Assembly: GCA_030147505.1 (NCBI GenBank)
Contig: JASBVG010000074.1
Coordinates: forward strand, 1 to 43,023
DNA from: Tardiphaga sp.
GTDB lineage: Bacteria > Pseudomonadota > Alphaproteobacteria > Rhizobiales > Xanthobacteraceae
Length of the DNA: 43,023 nt
Direction of reading: 5' to 3'
The number at the start of each line of letters is the position of its first letter. Positions within the stretch are counted from its first letter, which is position 1. The notes under the pieces are model-generated. The model was not told the DNA's origin and searched no databases. It saw nothing but the letters and a program-made list of their open reading frames with translations. A program made the translations under genes and the position numbers. Below, piece after piece: positions 8,537 to 16,976 of this stretch.

Positions 8537-8552
8537 TTAGAATAGCTGCAGA
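8537..8552 (-). promoter_or_regulatory. ICE/Irr-like motif upstream of second siderophore receptor
   Basis: The plus-strand sequence TTAGAATAGCTGCAGA lies 99-114 bases upstream of the receptor start codon. It shares 13 of 16 bases with the motif at 4592-4607 upstream of the other receptor, at a similar distance. A shared iron-responsive regulator such as Irr is inferred. Confidence 0.4.
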
Positions 8553-8851
8553 ACGGGCTTGCAGCCCCAAGTGTTGCCGTGACGGCGCGTACATCCCCAC
8601 ATTCGGAGACGTTTTCCTCGCCATGGTTGTGGTTGCGGCTCGCTGCACGGAACAGTCAGGTGGCGCGTTGGCGCGGCCGGCGAATCAGCCATGGCACGAT
8701 GGCGGCGATGCGATTGCTGCAAGCGTCGGGCGGGCATTGCGCTCCCGCGGCTAAGGCCAAATTCTCCGCGCCGCGGAACGGCTGCGAATCTTGCGTGCAT
8801 CGCATCCTGTTACCCCGTTCGTAGGCTTGCGCTGCTGCGTTCGGGATGCCA

Positions 8852-8867
8852 ATAGAACGATTCTGGA
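8852..8867. promoter_or_regulatory. ICE-like near-palindrome upstream of petA
   Basis: ATAGAACGATTCTGGA carries the core TAGAA-CGA-TTCT of an Irr-type Iron Control Element with degraded flanks. It lies about 150 bases before the Rieske gene and about 420 before the divergent receptor. The bc1 complex needs heme and an Fe-S cluster, so iron control would make sense. The match is partial. Confidence 0.3.
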
Positions 8868-9009
8868 TTGCAAGTTTTTGCTGCGAGGCAAGGACAAGTA
8901 GCCACGCCGCCGTGGGGAGGAACCGCGGGCACCGGTCATTGCTTCAGGTCAACGCGCAGGCGTTGCCGGACGGGCATTGACGGGGAGCAGATAAGAAAGG
9001 GTTGGGATC

Positions 9010-9537
9010 GTGACGACAACGTCTTCGGCGCAGCACACGCGCCGTGATTTCCTGTACGTAGCCACTGGGGCCGTGGCTGCCGTTGGTGCTGCAGCCGCCG
9101 TTTGGCCGCTGATTTCTCAAATGAATCCAGATGCTTCGACCATCGCGGCGGGTGCGCCGATCGAGGTCGATCTCACCCCGGTCGCCGAGGGGCAGGACAT
9201 CAAGGTGTTCTGGCGCGGCAAGCCGATCTATATCAGCCACCGCACCAAGAAGCAGATCGACGACGCCCGCGCGGTGCCCGTCTCCAGCCTGCCCGATCCG
9301 CAGACCGACCAGGCCCGCGTCAAGGAAGGCCACGATCAGGGGCTCGTGGTCATCGGCATCTGCACCCATCTCGGCTGTATCCCGATCGCCCATGAAGGCG
9401 CCTATGACGGCTTCTTCTGCCCTTGCCATGGTTCGGTCTACGACACCTCCGGCCGTATTCGTCAGGGACCGGCTCCCGCCAATCTGCCGATTCCTCCTTA
9501 CGCCTTCGTCTCCGACAGCAAGATCAAGATCGGCTGA
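9010..9537 (+). CDS. petA: Ubiquinol-cytochrome c reductase Rieske iron-sulfur subunit
   Basis: A 175-residue Rieske protein (called fbcF in Bradyrhizobium). It takes the first electron from ubiquinol at the Qo site and passes it to cytochrome c1. A twin-arginine segment (RRDFL, residues 11-15) and a membrane helix (about 16-36) anchor it with the cluster domain in the periplasm. The 2Fe-2S ligands are visible as C118-T-H120 in CTHLGC and C137...H140 in CPCHGS; C123 and C139 form the usual disulfide. Length matches the alphaproteobacterial family. The start is GTG at 9010, preceded by AAGAAAGGG, and no ATG fits the conserved N-terminus. fbcH follows after 62 bases on the same strand, with which it forms an operon. 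Confidence 0.97.
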   Translation: MTTTSSAQHTRRDFLYVATGAVAAVGAAAAVWPLISQMNPDASTIAAGAPIEVDLTPVAEGQDIKVFWRGKPIYISHRTKKQIDDARAVPVSSLPDPQTDQARVKEGHDQGLVVIGICTHLGCIPIAHEGAYDGFFCPCHGSVYDTSGRIRQGPAPANLPIPPYAFVSDSKIKIG

Positions 9538-9599
9538 GCCGCCCGGCTCGCCTCGAGAACTTGCGTCGATAGTGTCGTTTCTTTCTTCAGGATCGCATC

Positions 9600-11660
9600 A
9601 TGAGCGGACCATCCACCTACCAGCCCTCCCATCCTGCCCTGCAATGGTTCGAAAAGCGTCTGCCGCTGATCGGGCTGATCCATTCGTCCTTCATCGCCTA
9701 TCCGACGCCGCGTAACCTGAACTACTGGTGGACGTTCGGCGGCATCCTTTCCTTCATGCTCGGTGTGCAGATCGTCACCGGCGTGATCCTGGCGATGCAC
9801 TACACGCCGCATGTGGATATGGCCTTCAACTCGGTCGAGAGCATCGTCCGCGATGTGAATTACGGCTGGCTGCTGCGCTACCTGCATTCCAACGGCGCAT
9901 CGATGTTCTTCATCGCCGTCTACATCCACATGCTCCGCGGCCTCTATTACGGCTCCTACAAGGCGCCGCGCGAAGTGCTCTGGATCCTCGGCGTCATCAT
10001 CTATCTGCTGATGATGGCGACAGGCTTCATGGGCTATGTGCTGCCGTGGGGCCAGATGAGCTTCTGGGGCGCCACCGTCATCACCAACCTGTTCTCGGCC
10101 ATTCCCTATGTCGGCGAGCACATCGTGACCCTGCTGTGGGGCGGCTATGCCGTCGGCAACCCGACGCTGAACCGCTTCTTCTCGCTGCACTATCTGCTGC
10201 CCTTCGTGATCGCGGGCGTCGTCGTCCTGCACGTCTGGGCGCTGCATGTGGTCGGCCAGAACAATCCGGCCGGCGTCGAGCCGAAGACCGAAAAGGACAT
10301 GGTGCCGTTCACGCCCTACGCCACGATCAAGGATGGCTTCGGCATCGTCTGCTTCATGATCTTCTACGCCTGGTTCGTGTTCTACATCCCGAACTATCTC
10401 GGCGACCCCGACAACTACATCCAGGCCAATCCGGGTGTGACCCCGGCGCACATCGTGCCGGAATGGTACTACCTGCCGTTCTACGCGATCCTGCGCTCGA
10501 TCCCGTCCAAGCTCGGCGGCGTCATCGCCATGTTCTCGGCGATCATCGTGCTGGCCTTCCTGCCCTGGCTCGACTCGGCAAAGACACGCTCGTCAAAGTA
10601 TCGTCCGCTCGCGAAGCAGTTCTTCTGGATCTTCGTCGCGGTCTGCATCCTGCTGGGCTGGCTCGGCGGCAAGCCTGCGGAAGGCGTCTACATCATCGCC
10701 GGCCGCGTGCTGACCTTCTGCTACTTCGCCTATTTCCTGATCGTGCTGCCGATTCTCAGCCGCATCGAGACACCGCGCGCGGTGCCGAATTCGATCGCGG
10801 ACGACGTGCTCGCGAAATACGGCAAGAAGGCCGCATCGGCCATCGCCGTGATGCTGCTGGCCGGCGGTCTGGTGATGGGCGGGGCGCAGCATGCCAGGGC
10901 GGCCGAGGGCGGCCCGACGCCGCCGTCGCTGTCGTGGAGCTTCGCCGGCCCTTTCGGCAAGTTTGACCGTGGCGCGCTGCAGCGTGGCTACAAGGTCTAC
11001 AAGGAAGTCTGCGCCACCTGCCATTCGATGAACCTGCTTCACTTCCGCAACCTCGCGGATCCCGGTGGCCCCGGCTTCTCGACCGCGCAGGCGACGGCTG
11101 TGGCGTCCGACATCAAGGTGCAGGACGGCCCCAACGATGCCGGCGATATGTTCGAGCGTCCGGGTCGTCTCGCCGATCCGTTCCCGAAGCCGTTCCCGAA
11201 CGAGAACGCGGCGCGTGCGGCCAATGGCGGCGCCTATCCGCCGGACCTGTCGCTGATGGCCAAGGCCCGCAACTATGATCGCGGCTTCCCGCAATTCATC
11301 TTCGACTTCTTCACCCAGTTCCAGGAGAAGGGTCCGAACTATATCGACGCCCTGCTGCAGGGCTACGAGGACGCGCCGAAAGACTTCCAACTGGCCCAGG
11401 GCGCCTACTACAACAAGTACTATCCCGGCCACGCCATCAAGATGCCGAAGCCGATCTCGGACGATCAGGTCACCTATGACGACGGCACTCCGCAGAAGGT
11501 CGAAAACTATGCCAAGGACGTGGCGACCTTCCTGATGTGGACCGCGGAGCCGCATCTCGAGGCGCGCAAGAAGCTCGGCCTGCAGGTGATGATCTTCCTG
11601 ATCATCTTCGCCTTCCTGATGTATTTCACGAAGAAAAAGGTCTGGGCCAACGCGCACTGA
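9600..11660 (+). CDS. fbcH: Cytochrome b / cytochrome c1 fusion precursor
   Basis: A 686-residue polyprotein containing both cytochrome b and cytochrome c1 of the bc1 complex, the arrangement known from Bradyrhizobium fbcH. Residues 1 to about 405 are cytochrome b: eight membrane helices, heme ligands H96/H197 and H110/H211, and the Qo-site PEWY at 287-290. Residues 411-434 read as an internal signal peptide ending AQHARA, where signal peptidase would release cytochrome c1. The c1 part has the heme-binding CATCH (471-475), a likely Met ligand at M615 in IKMPKP, and a C-terminal anchor (about 660-678). The complex pumps protons while moving electrons from ubiquinol to cytochrome c. ATG 9600 follows petA by 62 bases, and a strong terminator follows the gene. 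Confidence 0.97.
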   Translation: MSGPSTYQPSHPALQWFEKRLPLIGLIHSSFIAYPTPRNLNYWWTFGGILSFMLGVQIVTGVILAMHYTPHVDMAFNSVESIVRDVNYGWLLRYLHSNGASMFFIAVYIHMLRGLYYGSYKAPREVLWILGVIIYLLMMATGFMGYVLPWGQMSFWGATVITNLFSAIPYVGEHIVTLLWGGYAVGNPTLNRFFSLHYLLPFVIAGVVVLHVWALHVVGQNNPAGVEPKTEKDMVPFTPYATIKDGFGIVCFMIFYAWFVFYIPNYLGDPDNYIQANPGVTPAHIVPEWYYLPFYAILRSIPSKLGGVIAMFSAIIVLAFLPWLDSAKTRSSKYRPLAKQFFWIFVAVCILLGWLGGKPAEGVYIIAGRVLTFCYFAYFLIVLPILSRIETPRAVPNSIADDVLAKYGKKAASAIAVMLLAGGLVMGGAQHARAAEGGPTPPSLSWSFAGPFGKFDRGALQRGYKVYKEVCATCHSMNLLHFRNLADPGGPGFSTAQATAVASDIKVQDGPNDAGDMFERPGRLADPFPKPFPNENAARAANGGAYPPDLSLMAKARNYDRGFPQFIFDFFTQFQEKGPNYIDALLQGYEDAPKDFQLAQGAYYNKYYPGHAIKMPKPISDDQVTYDDGTPQKVENYAKDVATFLMWTAEPHLEARKKLGLQVMIFLIIFAFLMYFTKKKVWANAH

Positions 11661-11683
11661 GCGCGTTCCTGGCCAGAGACACG

Positions 11684-11709
11684 AAAAGCCCCCTCGGGGG
11701 CTTTTTTTT
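11684..11709 (+). terminator. Rho-independent terminator of the petA-fbcH operon
   Basis: AAAAGCCCCC and GGGGGCTTTT form a stem with a very short loop, followed by a run of eight T residues. It lies 23 bases after the fbcH stop codon. Confidence 0.9.
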
Positions 11710-11727
11710 GTTGGGTAGCCAACTCGG

Positions 11728-11846
11728 TTGTCGTCACCCGGCTTGACCGGGTGACCCAGTAAACTCCAGTGCTTATCGTTAGGGCCGCCATAGATCACAC
11801 AATCGGCAACGATTACTGGATCGCCCGGTCAAGCCGGGCGATGACA
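11728..11846. repeat. Palindromic repeat pair, CACCCGGCTTGACCGGGTG family
   Basis: Two units face each other. The first (11728-11761) contains GTCACCCGGCTTGACCGGGT and ends in CCCAGTA; the second (11814-11846) contains GATCGCCCGGTCAAGCCGGG and ends in GATGACA. Each is a hairpin, and together they form a large inverted repeat. The same family recurs at 17935-18019 and 23639-23739, with a variant at 23076-23165. Confidence 0.85.
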
Positions 11847-11948
11847 AAATCAGTTGATGTTGCACACGCGATGCGCGCATTTGCGTTGTCATCATGTCGA
11901 CGCCAAAATGCGTTCAACCAGCTGGATCACAAACTCCCGGAGGACATC

Positions 11949-12623
11949 ATGGGCTCATCCATCACTTTCAAGCGCCCCGACGGCAAGGAAGCCAAGGGCT
12001 ATCTTGCCAAAGCCACCAGCGCGAACGCACCGGGCGTGGTCATGATCCAGGAATGGTGGGGCCTGTCCGACCAGATCAAGGGCCTCGCCGACCGCCTTGC
12101 CCAGGAGGGCTTCGATGTGCTGGCGCCCGATCTCTATAACGGCGTGGTCGTGCCCTATCACGACACGGATGCCGCCAATAAAGAGATGAACTCGCTCGAT
12201 TTCATGGACGCGACCACGCAGACCGTGCGTGGCGCCGTGCAATATCTGTCGAAGGATGGCGCCAAGGTGGGCCTCACCGGCTTCTGCCTCGGTGGCGCAG
12301 TGACCGTGATCGGCGCCACCAAGATTCCCGAACTCAGCGCCGCCGTTGCTTTCTACGGCATCCCGCCGGAGCAAGCCGCGAAGCCCGCCGATGTGCAGGT
12401 GCCCTTGCAAGGCCACTTCGCCAATCGCGACGACTGGTGCACGCCGGAAGTGGTCGATAGTTTCGAGAAGGACCTGAAGGCCGCCGGCAAGAGCGCTGAA
12501 TTCTTCCGCTATGACGCCGACCACGCTTTCGTCAACGAACAGCGCGCCGAAGTGCACGATCTCGAAGCCGCCAAGCTCGCCTGGGGCCGCGCGACTGCGT
12601 TCTTCAAGAAGCATCTCGCTTGA
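11949..12623 (+). CDS. Dienelactone hydrolase family protein
   Basis: A 224-residue alpha/beta hydrolase of the dienelactone hydrolase family (COG0412), whose archetype hydrolyses dienelactones to maleylacetate in chloroaromatic breakdown. The nucleophile elbow is GFCLGG with C113; likely triad partners are D161 or D162 (ANRDDWC) and H192 (DADHAF), and E35 in QEWWG matches the conserved Glu that holds the nucleophile in DLH. Length fits the family. The frame is open further upstream to 11769, but that runs through the palindromic repeat; ATG 11949 follows GGAGG at ideal spacing and starts the domain. No other aromatic-degradation genes are adjacent, so the true substrate is unknown; many DLH paralogues act on other lactones or esters. 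Confidence 0.9.
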   Translation: MGSSITFKRPDGKEAKGYLAKATSANAPGVVMIQEWWGLSDQIKGLADRLAQEGFDVLAPDLYNGVVVPYHDTDAANKEMNSLDFMDATTQTVRGAVQYLSKDGAKVGLTGFCLGGAVTVIGATKIPELSAAVAFYGIPPEQAAKPADVQVPLQGHFANRDDWCTPEVVDSFEKDLKAAGKSAEFFRYDADHAFVNEQRAEVHDLEAAKLAWGRATAFFKKHLA

Positions 12624-12685
12624 TCATCCGTTGCGCTTGATGCGGCCGGGATGACCGGATAGGTCGGGTGCCAGGATAACAGAAC

Positions 12686-13171
12686 ATGGTACCCGATTTC
12701 TCTATCTCCGACCTCCGTCAGGTCCCGGAGTTTTTCGACACCGTTGCGGATCGCATCTGGCAGGCATGGTGGAAGCGCCATGGTGTGGCGGAGGCCTATA
12801 TCGTTCAGCGCCTGCGCGAAAACATGAGAGGCAGTGACCTGCCGATCGCGCTCGTGGCACATCGCGGCACCGCTTTCCTCGGCACGGCCTCGCTGTTGGA
12901 TTCCGATCTCGACGAACGTCCGCAATACACGCCATGGGTTGCTGCCGTCTGGACCGAGCCAGACGCGCGTGGGCAGGGCATCGCGCCGGCTTTGATTGAA
13001 CACGCCTGTACGGAGGCTTTCGCGCGCAATCACGAGAAAGTTTATCTCTGCGCAGCCCCGCCGCGGCGAGCCTATTATCTGCAGCTGGGATGGCATCCGA
13101 TCGAGGACGACGTCGGCCCACTGAAGCTGACGGTATTTGTCAGGGATCAATTGCTTCGATCTCCATCTTGA
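12686..13171 (+). CDS. GNAT family N-acetyltransferase
   Basis: A 161-residue protein of the Gcn5-related acetyltransferase fold, which transfers acetyl from acetyl-CoA to an amine. The acetyl-CoA-binding motif A is seen as AAVWTEPDARGQGIAPALIE (near residues 85-106), with RGQGIA as the pyrophosphate loop. A later YYLQLGWHPIEDD fits the closing strand and helix of the fold (C-terminal Y..LGW motif). It starts at ATG 12686, 62 bases after the hydrolase, and ends 32 bases before the trpL leader peptide. The substrate is not predictable; the position before trpE(G) may be incidental. Confidence 0.85.
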   Translation: MVPDFSISDLRQVPEFFDTVADRIWQAWWKRHGVAEAYIVQRLRENMRGSDLPIALVAHRGTAFLGTASLLDSDLDERPQYTPWVAAVWTEPDARGQGIAPALIEHACTEAFARNHEKVYLCAAPPRRAYYLQLGWHPIEDDVGPLKLTVFVRDQLLRSPS

Positions 13172-13203
13172 CGCCGCCGGTTTCCCGTGGCTCAGTGCCA
13201 GCC

Positions 13204-13251
13204 ATGAGCACCCCTGTCCGCAACTCCCGCCGTTGGTGGCGCACCTCCTGA
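13204..13251 (+). CDS. trpL: trp operon leader peptide
   Basis: A 15-codon reading frame, MSTPVRNSRRWWRTS, with adjacent TGG TGG codons at 13234-13239. It lies 130 bases before trpE(G) and is followed by mutually exclusive hairpins. Tandem Trp codons in a short leader are the sensing part of transcription attenuation. When Trp-tRNA is short the ribosome stalls on the Trp codons and the antiterminator forms; when Trp is plentiful the terminator forms. Comparable leaders with Trp runs are known before trpE(G) in rhizobia. No strong ribosome site is seen, but the combination of codons, position and hairpins is persuasive. Confidence 0.85.
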   Translation: MSTPVRNSRRWWRTS

Positions 13252-13328
13252 AGAGGTGGCTGGTGCGATTTGCTCTTTTCCCAATCGTCGAAGGCCGCCA
13301 TCGCAGTGCGACGGCCCTTGCTTTGTTC
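13240..13328 (+). promoter_or_regulatory. Attenuator of trpE(G): leader hairpin and terminator
   Basis: The first hairpin, CACCTC-CTGAA-GAGGTG (13242-13258), overlaps the end of trpL, and outer arms CGCACC and GGTGCG extend it. A second stem pairs GGCCG (13293-13297) with CGGCC (13312-13316), with an inner TCGC/GCGA, and is followed by the T-rich CTTGCTTTGTT: the likely terminator. Exact pairing partners of the antiterminator need folding software. Confidence 0.65.
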
Positions 13329-13384
13329 TGATTGGCTCGTTTGTCCTGTGTGGCGCCTCCGGCTTGCTCCCTTAAGAGGACACA

Positions 13385-15547
13385 ATGAACAGGACGATCT
13401 TTTCTCTCCCCGCTGAGAGCACTTACAAGACCGCCGGCGGCCTGACCGTCACACGCCATGCCGAGATGTTCACCGGCGGCACGGCGCTCGACGATCTCAT
13501 CACCCGGCTCGATCACCACCGCGGCGTGGTGCTGTCCTCCGGCACCACGGTGCCCGGCCGCTATGAGAGTTTTGATCTCGGCTTTTCCGATCCCCCGCTG
13601 CTGCTGGAAACCACCGGCACGGAGTTCGCCATCACCGCGCTGAACAAGCGCGGGCAGGTGCTGATCGCCTTTCTAGCCGAAAGACTGAGCGATCCCTGCG
13701 TGGTGCTCGACGGCCGCACCATGGCGAAGCTGAAGGGGCATATCGTCCGCGGCGAGGCGCCGGTGGAGGAAGACCAGCGCACCCGCCGGGCCAGCGTAAT
13801 GTCGCTGATTCGCGATCTTGTCGCGCAGCTGTTCTCGTCTGCCGATCCGATGCTCGGCCTGTTCGGCGCCTTCGCCTATGATCTCGTCTTTCAGGTCGAG
13901 GACCTCAAGCAGAAGCGTGCCCGCGAAGCCGACCAACGCGACATCGTCCTCTATATTCCCGACCGCCTGCTCGCCTATGATCGTGCCACCGGCCGCGGTG
14001 TCACGCTCACTTACGACTTCGCGTTCAAGGAACGCTCCACCGAAGGCCTGCCGCGCGAGACGCCTGAGAGCGGCTACAACAAGTCGCCACGCGAAGGCTT
14101 TGCCGATCATGCGCCAGGCCAATATCAAGAGACCGTTGAGAAAGCCCGCGCCGCTTTCGCACGCGGTGATCTGTTCGAAGCGGTGCCCGGTCAGCTCTTC
14201 GCCGAACCCTGCGATCGCTCGCCGGCCGAAGTCTTCCAGCGCCTCTGCATCATCAATCCGTCGCCTTATGGCGCGCTGATGAATCTCGGCGATGGCGAAT
14301 TCCTCGTCTCCGCCTCGCCGGAAATGTTCGTGCGCTCCGATGGCCGCCGCGTCGAGACCTGTCCGATCTCCGGCACCATCGCCCGCGGCTCTGACGCCAT
14401 CAGCGATGCCGAGCAGATCCGTCAGCTGCTCAATTCGGAGAAGGACGAATTCGAGCTCAATATGTGCACCGACGTCGATCGCAACGACAAGGCGCGCGTC
14501 TGCGTGCCGGGCACCATCAAGGTGCTCGCGCGCCGGCAGATCGAGACGTACTCAAAACTCTTCCACACCGTCGATCATGTCGAAGGCATGCTACGCCCGG
14601 GCTTTGATGCGCTCGATGCGTTTCTCACCCACGCCTGGGCCGTCACCGTCACAGGTGCGCCGAAACTGTGGGCAATGCAGTTCGTCGAGGACAATGAACG
14701 CTCATCACGGCGCTGGTATGCCGGCGCCATCGGCGTGGTCGGTTTCGACGGTACCATCAACACCGGCATCACCATCCGCACCATCCGCATGAAGGATGGT
14801 CTCGCCGAAGTCCGCGTTGGCGCGACGCTGCTGTTCGACAGCGATCCGGTGGCGGAAGAGAAGGAATGCCAGACCAAGGCCGCGGCATTGTTCCAGGCGC
14901 TGCGCGGCGATCCGCCGAAGAAGCTGTCCGCCTTCGCACCGGACGCGCGTGGCTCCGGCAAGAAGGTGCTCTTGGTCGATCACGAGGACAGCTTTGTGCA
15001 CATGCTGGCAGACTACTTCCGGCAGGTCGGCGCCGATGTCAGTGTGATCAGGCATATCCATGCGCAGACGGTGCTGAACCGCGATGATTTCGACCTGCTG
15101 GTACTGTCACCCGGCCCCGGCCGCCCTGCGGATTTCGGCATCTCCAAGACCATCGACACCGCGCTTGACAAGAATCTACCGGTATTCGGCGTCTGTCTCG
15201 GCGTCCAGGCCATCGGCGAATATTTCGGTGGCCAACTGGGTCAGCTCACGCAGCCGGCCCATGGCCGGCCGTCACGGATACAGGTCAAGGGCGGTGAGTT
15301 GATGCAGGGACTTCCCAACGAGGTTACCATCGGCCGTTACCACTCCCTGTTTGTCGAGATGGGCGATATGCCCGAGGTCCTGACGGTGACGGCCACCACC
15401 GAGGACGGCGTGGCCATGGCCATTGAGCACAAGACGCTGCCGGTGGGGGGGGTTCAGTTCCATCCGGAATCTCTGATGTCGCTGGGCGGGGAGGTCGGGC
15501 TGCGCATTGTTGAAAATGCGTTCCGGCTGGGCCAAAAGGCGGGCTGA
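13385..15547 (+). CDS. trpE(G): Fused anthranilate synthase, TrpE-TrpG
   Basis: A 720-residue single-chain anthranilate synthase. It makes anthranilate from chorismate and glutamine, the first committed step of tryptophan synthesis. Residues 1 to about 510 are the TrpE chorismate-binding part, with [31 protein letters not shown] (354-368), HTVDHVEG and TVTGAPK. Residues from about 525 are the TrpG glutamine amidotransferase: VDHEDSF, SPGPGRP, the nucleophile C604 in GVCLGVQ, and H693/E695 in QFHPES. The fused form is typical of rhizobia and relatives. ATG 13385 follows AAGAGGA. Control is by the trpL attenuator just upstream, and a terminator-like hairpin follows at 15574. Confidence 0.97.
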   Translation: MNRTIFSLPAESTYKTAGGLTVTRHAEMFTGGTALDDLITRLDHHRGVVLSSGTTVPGRYESFDLGFSDPPLLLETTGTEFAITALNKRGQVLIAFLAERLSDPCVVLDGRTMAKLKGHIVRGEAPVEEDQRTRRASVMSLIRDLVAQLFSSADPMLGLFGAFAYDLVFQVEDLKQKRAREADQRDIVLYIPDRLLAYDRATGRGVTLTYDFAFKERSTEGLPRETPESGYNKSPREGFADHAPGQYQETVEKARAAFARGDLFEAVPGQLFAEPCDRSPAEVFQRLCIINPSPYGALMNLGDGEFLVSASPEMFVRSDGRRVETCPISGTIARGSDAISDAEQIRQLLNSEKDEFELNMCTDVDRNDKARVCVPGTIKVLARRQIETYSKLFHTVDHVEGMLRPGFDALDAFLTHAWAVTVTGAPKLWAMQFVEDNERSSRRWYAGAIGVVGFDGTINTGITIRTIRMKDGLAEVRVGATLLFDSDPVAEEKECQTKAAALFQALRGDPPKKLSAFAPDARGSGKKVLLVDHEDSFVHMLADYFRQVGADVSVIRHIHAQTVLNRDDFDLLVLSPGPGRPADFGISKTIDTALDKNLPVFGVCLGVQAIGEYFGGQLGQLTQPAHGRPSRIQVKGGELMQGLPNEVTIGRYHSLFVEMGDMPEVLTVTATTEDGVAMAIEHKTLPVGGVQFHPESLMSLGGEVGLRIVENAFRLGQKAG

Positions 15548-15573
15548 ACCGGCGGGCCCCCGGCCCGCGATGG

Positions 15574-15609
15574 GCAATCCGGCATGCTTGTGGCATCCGG
15601 ATTGCTTCA
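15574..15609 (+). terminator. Terminator-like hairpin after trpE(G)
   Basis: GCAATCCGG (15574-15582) and CCGGATTGC (15597-15605) form a stem, extended inside by ATGC/GCAT, followed by TTCAT. The T-tract is short, so efficiency is uncertain. It separates trpE(G) from apt. Confidence 0.6.
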
Positions 15610-15680
15610 TACTAGCGAAATTGGCTATGCCAATTTCGCAGAGGTTCCTGCCGCCGAACCAGACCGAAACAGAGATCCTG

Positions 15681-16226
15681 ATGACCCCTGAACTCGCTCA
15701 CGACCTCAAGGCTTCCGTCCGCACCATTCCGGATTATCCGCAGCCGGGCGTCCTGTTTCGCGACATCACCACGCTGCTCGGCGATGCCCGCTCGTTCCGC
15801 CGCGCGGTGGATGAGCTGGTGCATCCTTGGGCCGGCTCGAAAATCGACAAGGTCGCCGGCATGGAAGCACGCGGCTTCATCATCGGCGGTGCGGTGGCGC
15901 ATCAGGTCTCGGCCGGGTTCGTGCCGATCCGCAAGAAGGGCAAGCTGCCGCACACCACCGTGCGGATCGCCTATTCGCTGGAATACGGTATCGACGAAAT
16001 GGAAGTGCATGCCGACGCCATCAAGCCCGGCGAACGCGTGATTCTGGTCGATGACCTCATCGCCACCGGCGGCACCGCAGAAGGCGCGGTGAAGCTGATG
16101 CGCCAGATCGGCGCAGATGTGGTGGCGGCCTGTTTCATCATTGATCTGCCGGATCTCGGCGGCGCCGCCAAGCTGCGCGCGATGGATGTGCCGGTGCGGA
16201 CACTGATGACCTTCGAGGGGCACTAG
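15681..16226 (+). CDS. apt: Adenine phosphoribosyltransferase
   Basis: A 181-residue purine-salvage enzyme that makes AMP from adenine and 5-phosphoribosyl pyrophosphate. The PRPP-binding motif [13 protein letters not shown] is at residues 120-132. The N-terminal [20 protein letters not shown] and [13 protein letters not shown] are diagnostic of the family. The frame is open to 15507, but that would overlap trpE(G) and the terminator hairpin; ATG 15681 begins the conserved region with GAG just before it. The enzyme is cytoplasmic and normally a dimer. It converges on a ParA-like gene with only 5 bases between stop codons and no clear terminator. Confidence 0.96.
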   Translation: MTPELAHDLKASVRTIPDYPQPGVLFRDITTLLGDARSFRRAVDELVHPWAGSKIDKVAGMEARGFIIGGAVAHQVSAGFVPIRKKGKLPHTTVRIAYSLEYGIDEMEVHADAIKPGERVILVDDLIATGGTAEGAVKLMRQIGADVVAACFIIDLPDLGGAAKLRAMDVPVRTLMTFEGH

Positions 16227-16231
16227 GCCCC

Positions 16232-16894
16232 TCACATCAGCAGCAGCCCCAGCTCGATCTCGCGGAACGAAAAGTAATTCCTGCGAATCCACTGATGCAG
16301 TTCGGTGGATGAATCGTGCTCAGACCGCAAATAGCCGGTGAACGAGAAGTTCAGCCGGTCGATATAGGTCTTGAGAAACGGTGGCAGCGCCGCGATGTGC
16401 AGCATCTTGCCTTGCGCAAGCGCCGGCGGGATCTCTCCACGCAACACTTGCTCGTTGTCGATCAAATACAGCGAGCGTTGCGGATACTGCTGTTGCAGCA
16501 TCTCGTAGGCACGCAACGAAGCGCGGTCGCTGTCGCCCATGAACAGCACGATCGGCGCTACGCCGCGGCGCGCGGCTTCCTTCGCAAAACCGATCTCGGC
16601 GGTCATTCTGAAAAATTCGTCGAAGGCGTGGTAGCCGAGGTCGATCACCTTTGCCATTTCGTCATGGACGATGAGCCGGTCCATCAGCGCCATCTTGCCG
16701 AAAGTGTCGTCGATCTCGGCCGTCTCGGTCAGCCGCGGCAGGAAGTCGAGCAGCGACGGTTCCTTCAGGCTGACATCGAAAGCGATGACATCGCCGCGCT
16801 GCAGCTTGAGGAATTCCGTGAGCAGGCGCGCCGTCAGGGTCTTGCCGACCTGCGGGCGTGTCGAGCAGATGATGTAGACGGGGGTGCGCGGCAT
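16232..16894 (-). CDS. ParA/MinD-like P-loop ATPase, divergent
   Basis: A 220-residue protein whose start, PVYIICSTRPQVGKTLTAR, is a deviant P-loop: VGKT is kept, but the typical KGG before it is replaced by RPQ. AFDVSLKEPSLLDFLPR resembles the switch I strand of ParA/CobQ-type ATPases, which read FDxDxxxP or similar. The remainder (VLFMGDSDRASLRAYEML, IPPALAQGKMLHIAALPPFL) matches nothing I recognise. No signal peptide or membrane segment is seen. The next gene upstream on the same strand encodes another ParA-like ATPase, 82 bases away, so the two are probably expressed together. No ParB or parS-like partner is nearby. ATG 16894 lacks a clear ribosome site. Function unknown. Confidence 0.7.
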   Translation of the reverse strand: MPRTPVYIICSTRPQVGKTLTARLLTEFLKLQRGDVIAFDVSLKEPSLLDFLPRLTETAEIDDTFGKMALMDRLIVHDEMAKVIDLGYHAFDEFFRMTAEIGFAKEAARRGVAPIVLFMGDSDRASLRAYEMLQQQYPQRSLYLIDNEQVLRGEIPPALAQGKMLHIAALPPFLKTYIDRLNFSFTGYLRSEHDSSTELHQWIRRNYFSFREIELGLLLM

Positions 16895-16976
16895 GGCGCC
16901 AGTATATCGGGCGTATTGGCGCAGGGCTCAAGAGCTGTCGCCTCTCCCCGGATGCGAGGAGAGGCAGGAAACGATG

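Larger units (their letters stand above)
8439..9009. other. Divergent regulatory region between siderophore receptor and bc1 genes
   Basis: A 571-base gap without a convincing gene. Near the receptor it holds a hairpin-rich leader and an ICE-like motif; nearer petA there is a second ICE-like near-palindrome (8852-8867). The open frames running through it have no recognisable product. No clear sigma-70 promoter could be named for either gene. Confidence 0.6.

Noticed and set aside
9498..11798. Long minus-strand frames opposite fbcH
   Set aside because: They are His/Asp/Arg-rich shadows of a highly conserved gene pair and have no recognisable family.
12509..13519. Minus-strand frame of 336 codons across GNAT, trpL and the start of trpE(G)
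   Set aside because: It overlaps three better-supported plus-strand features and shows no domain.
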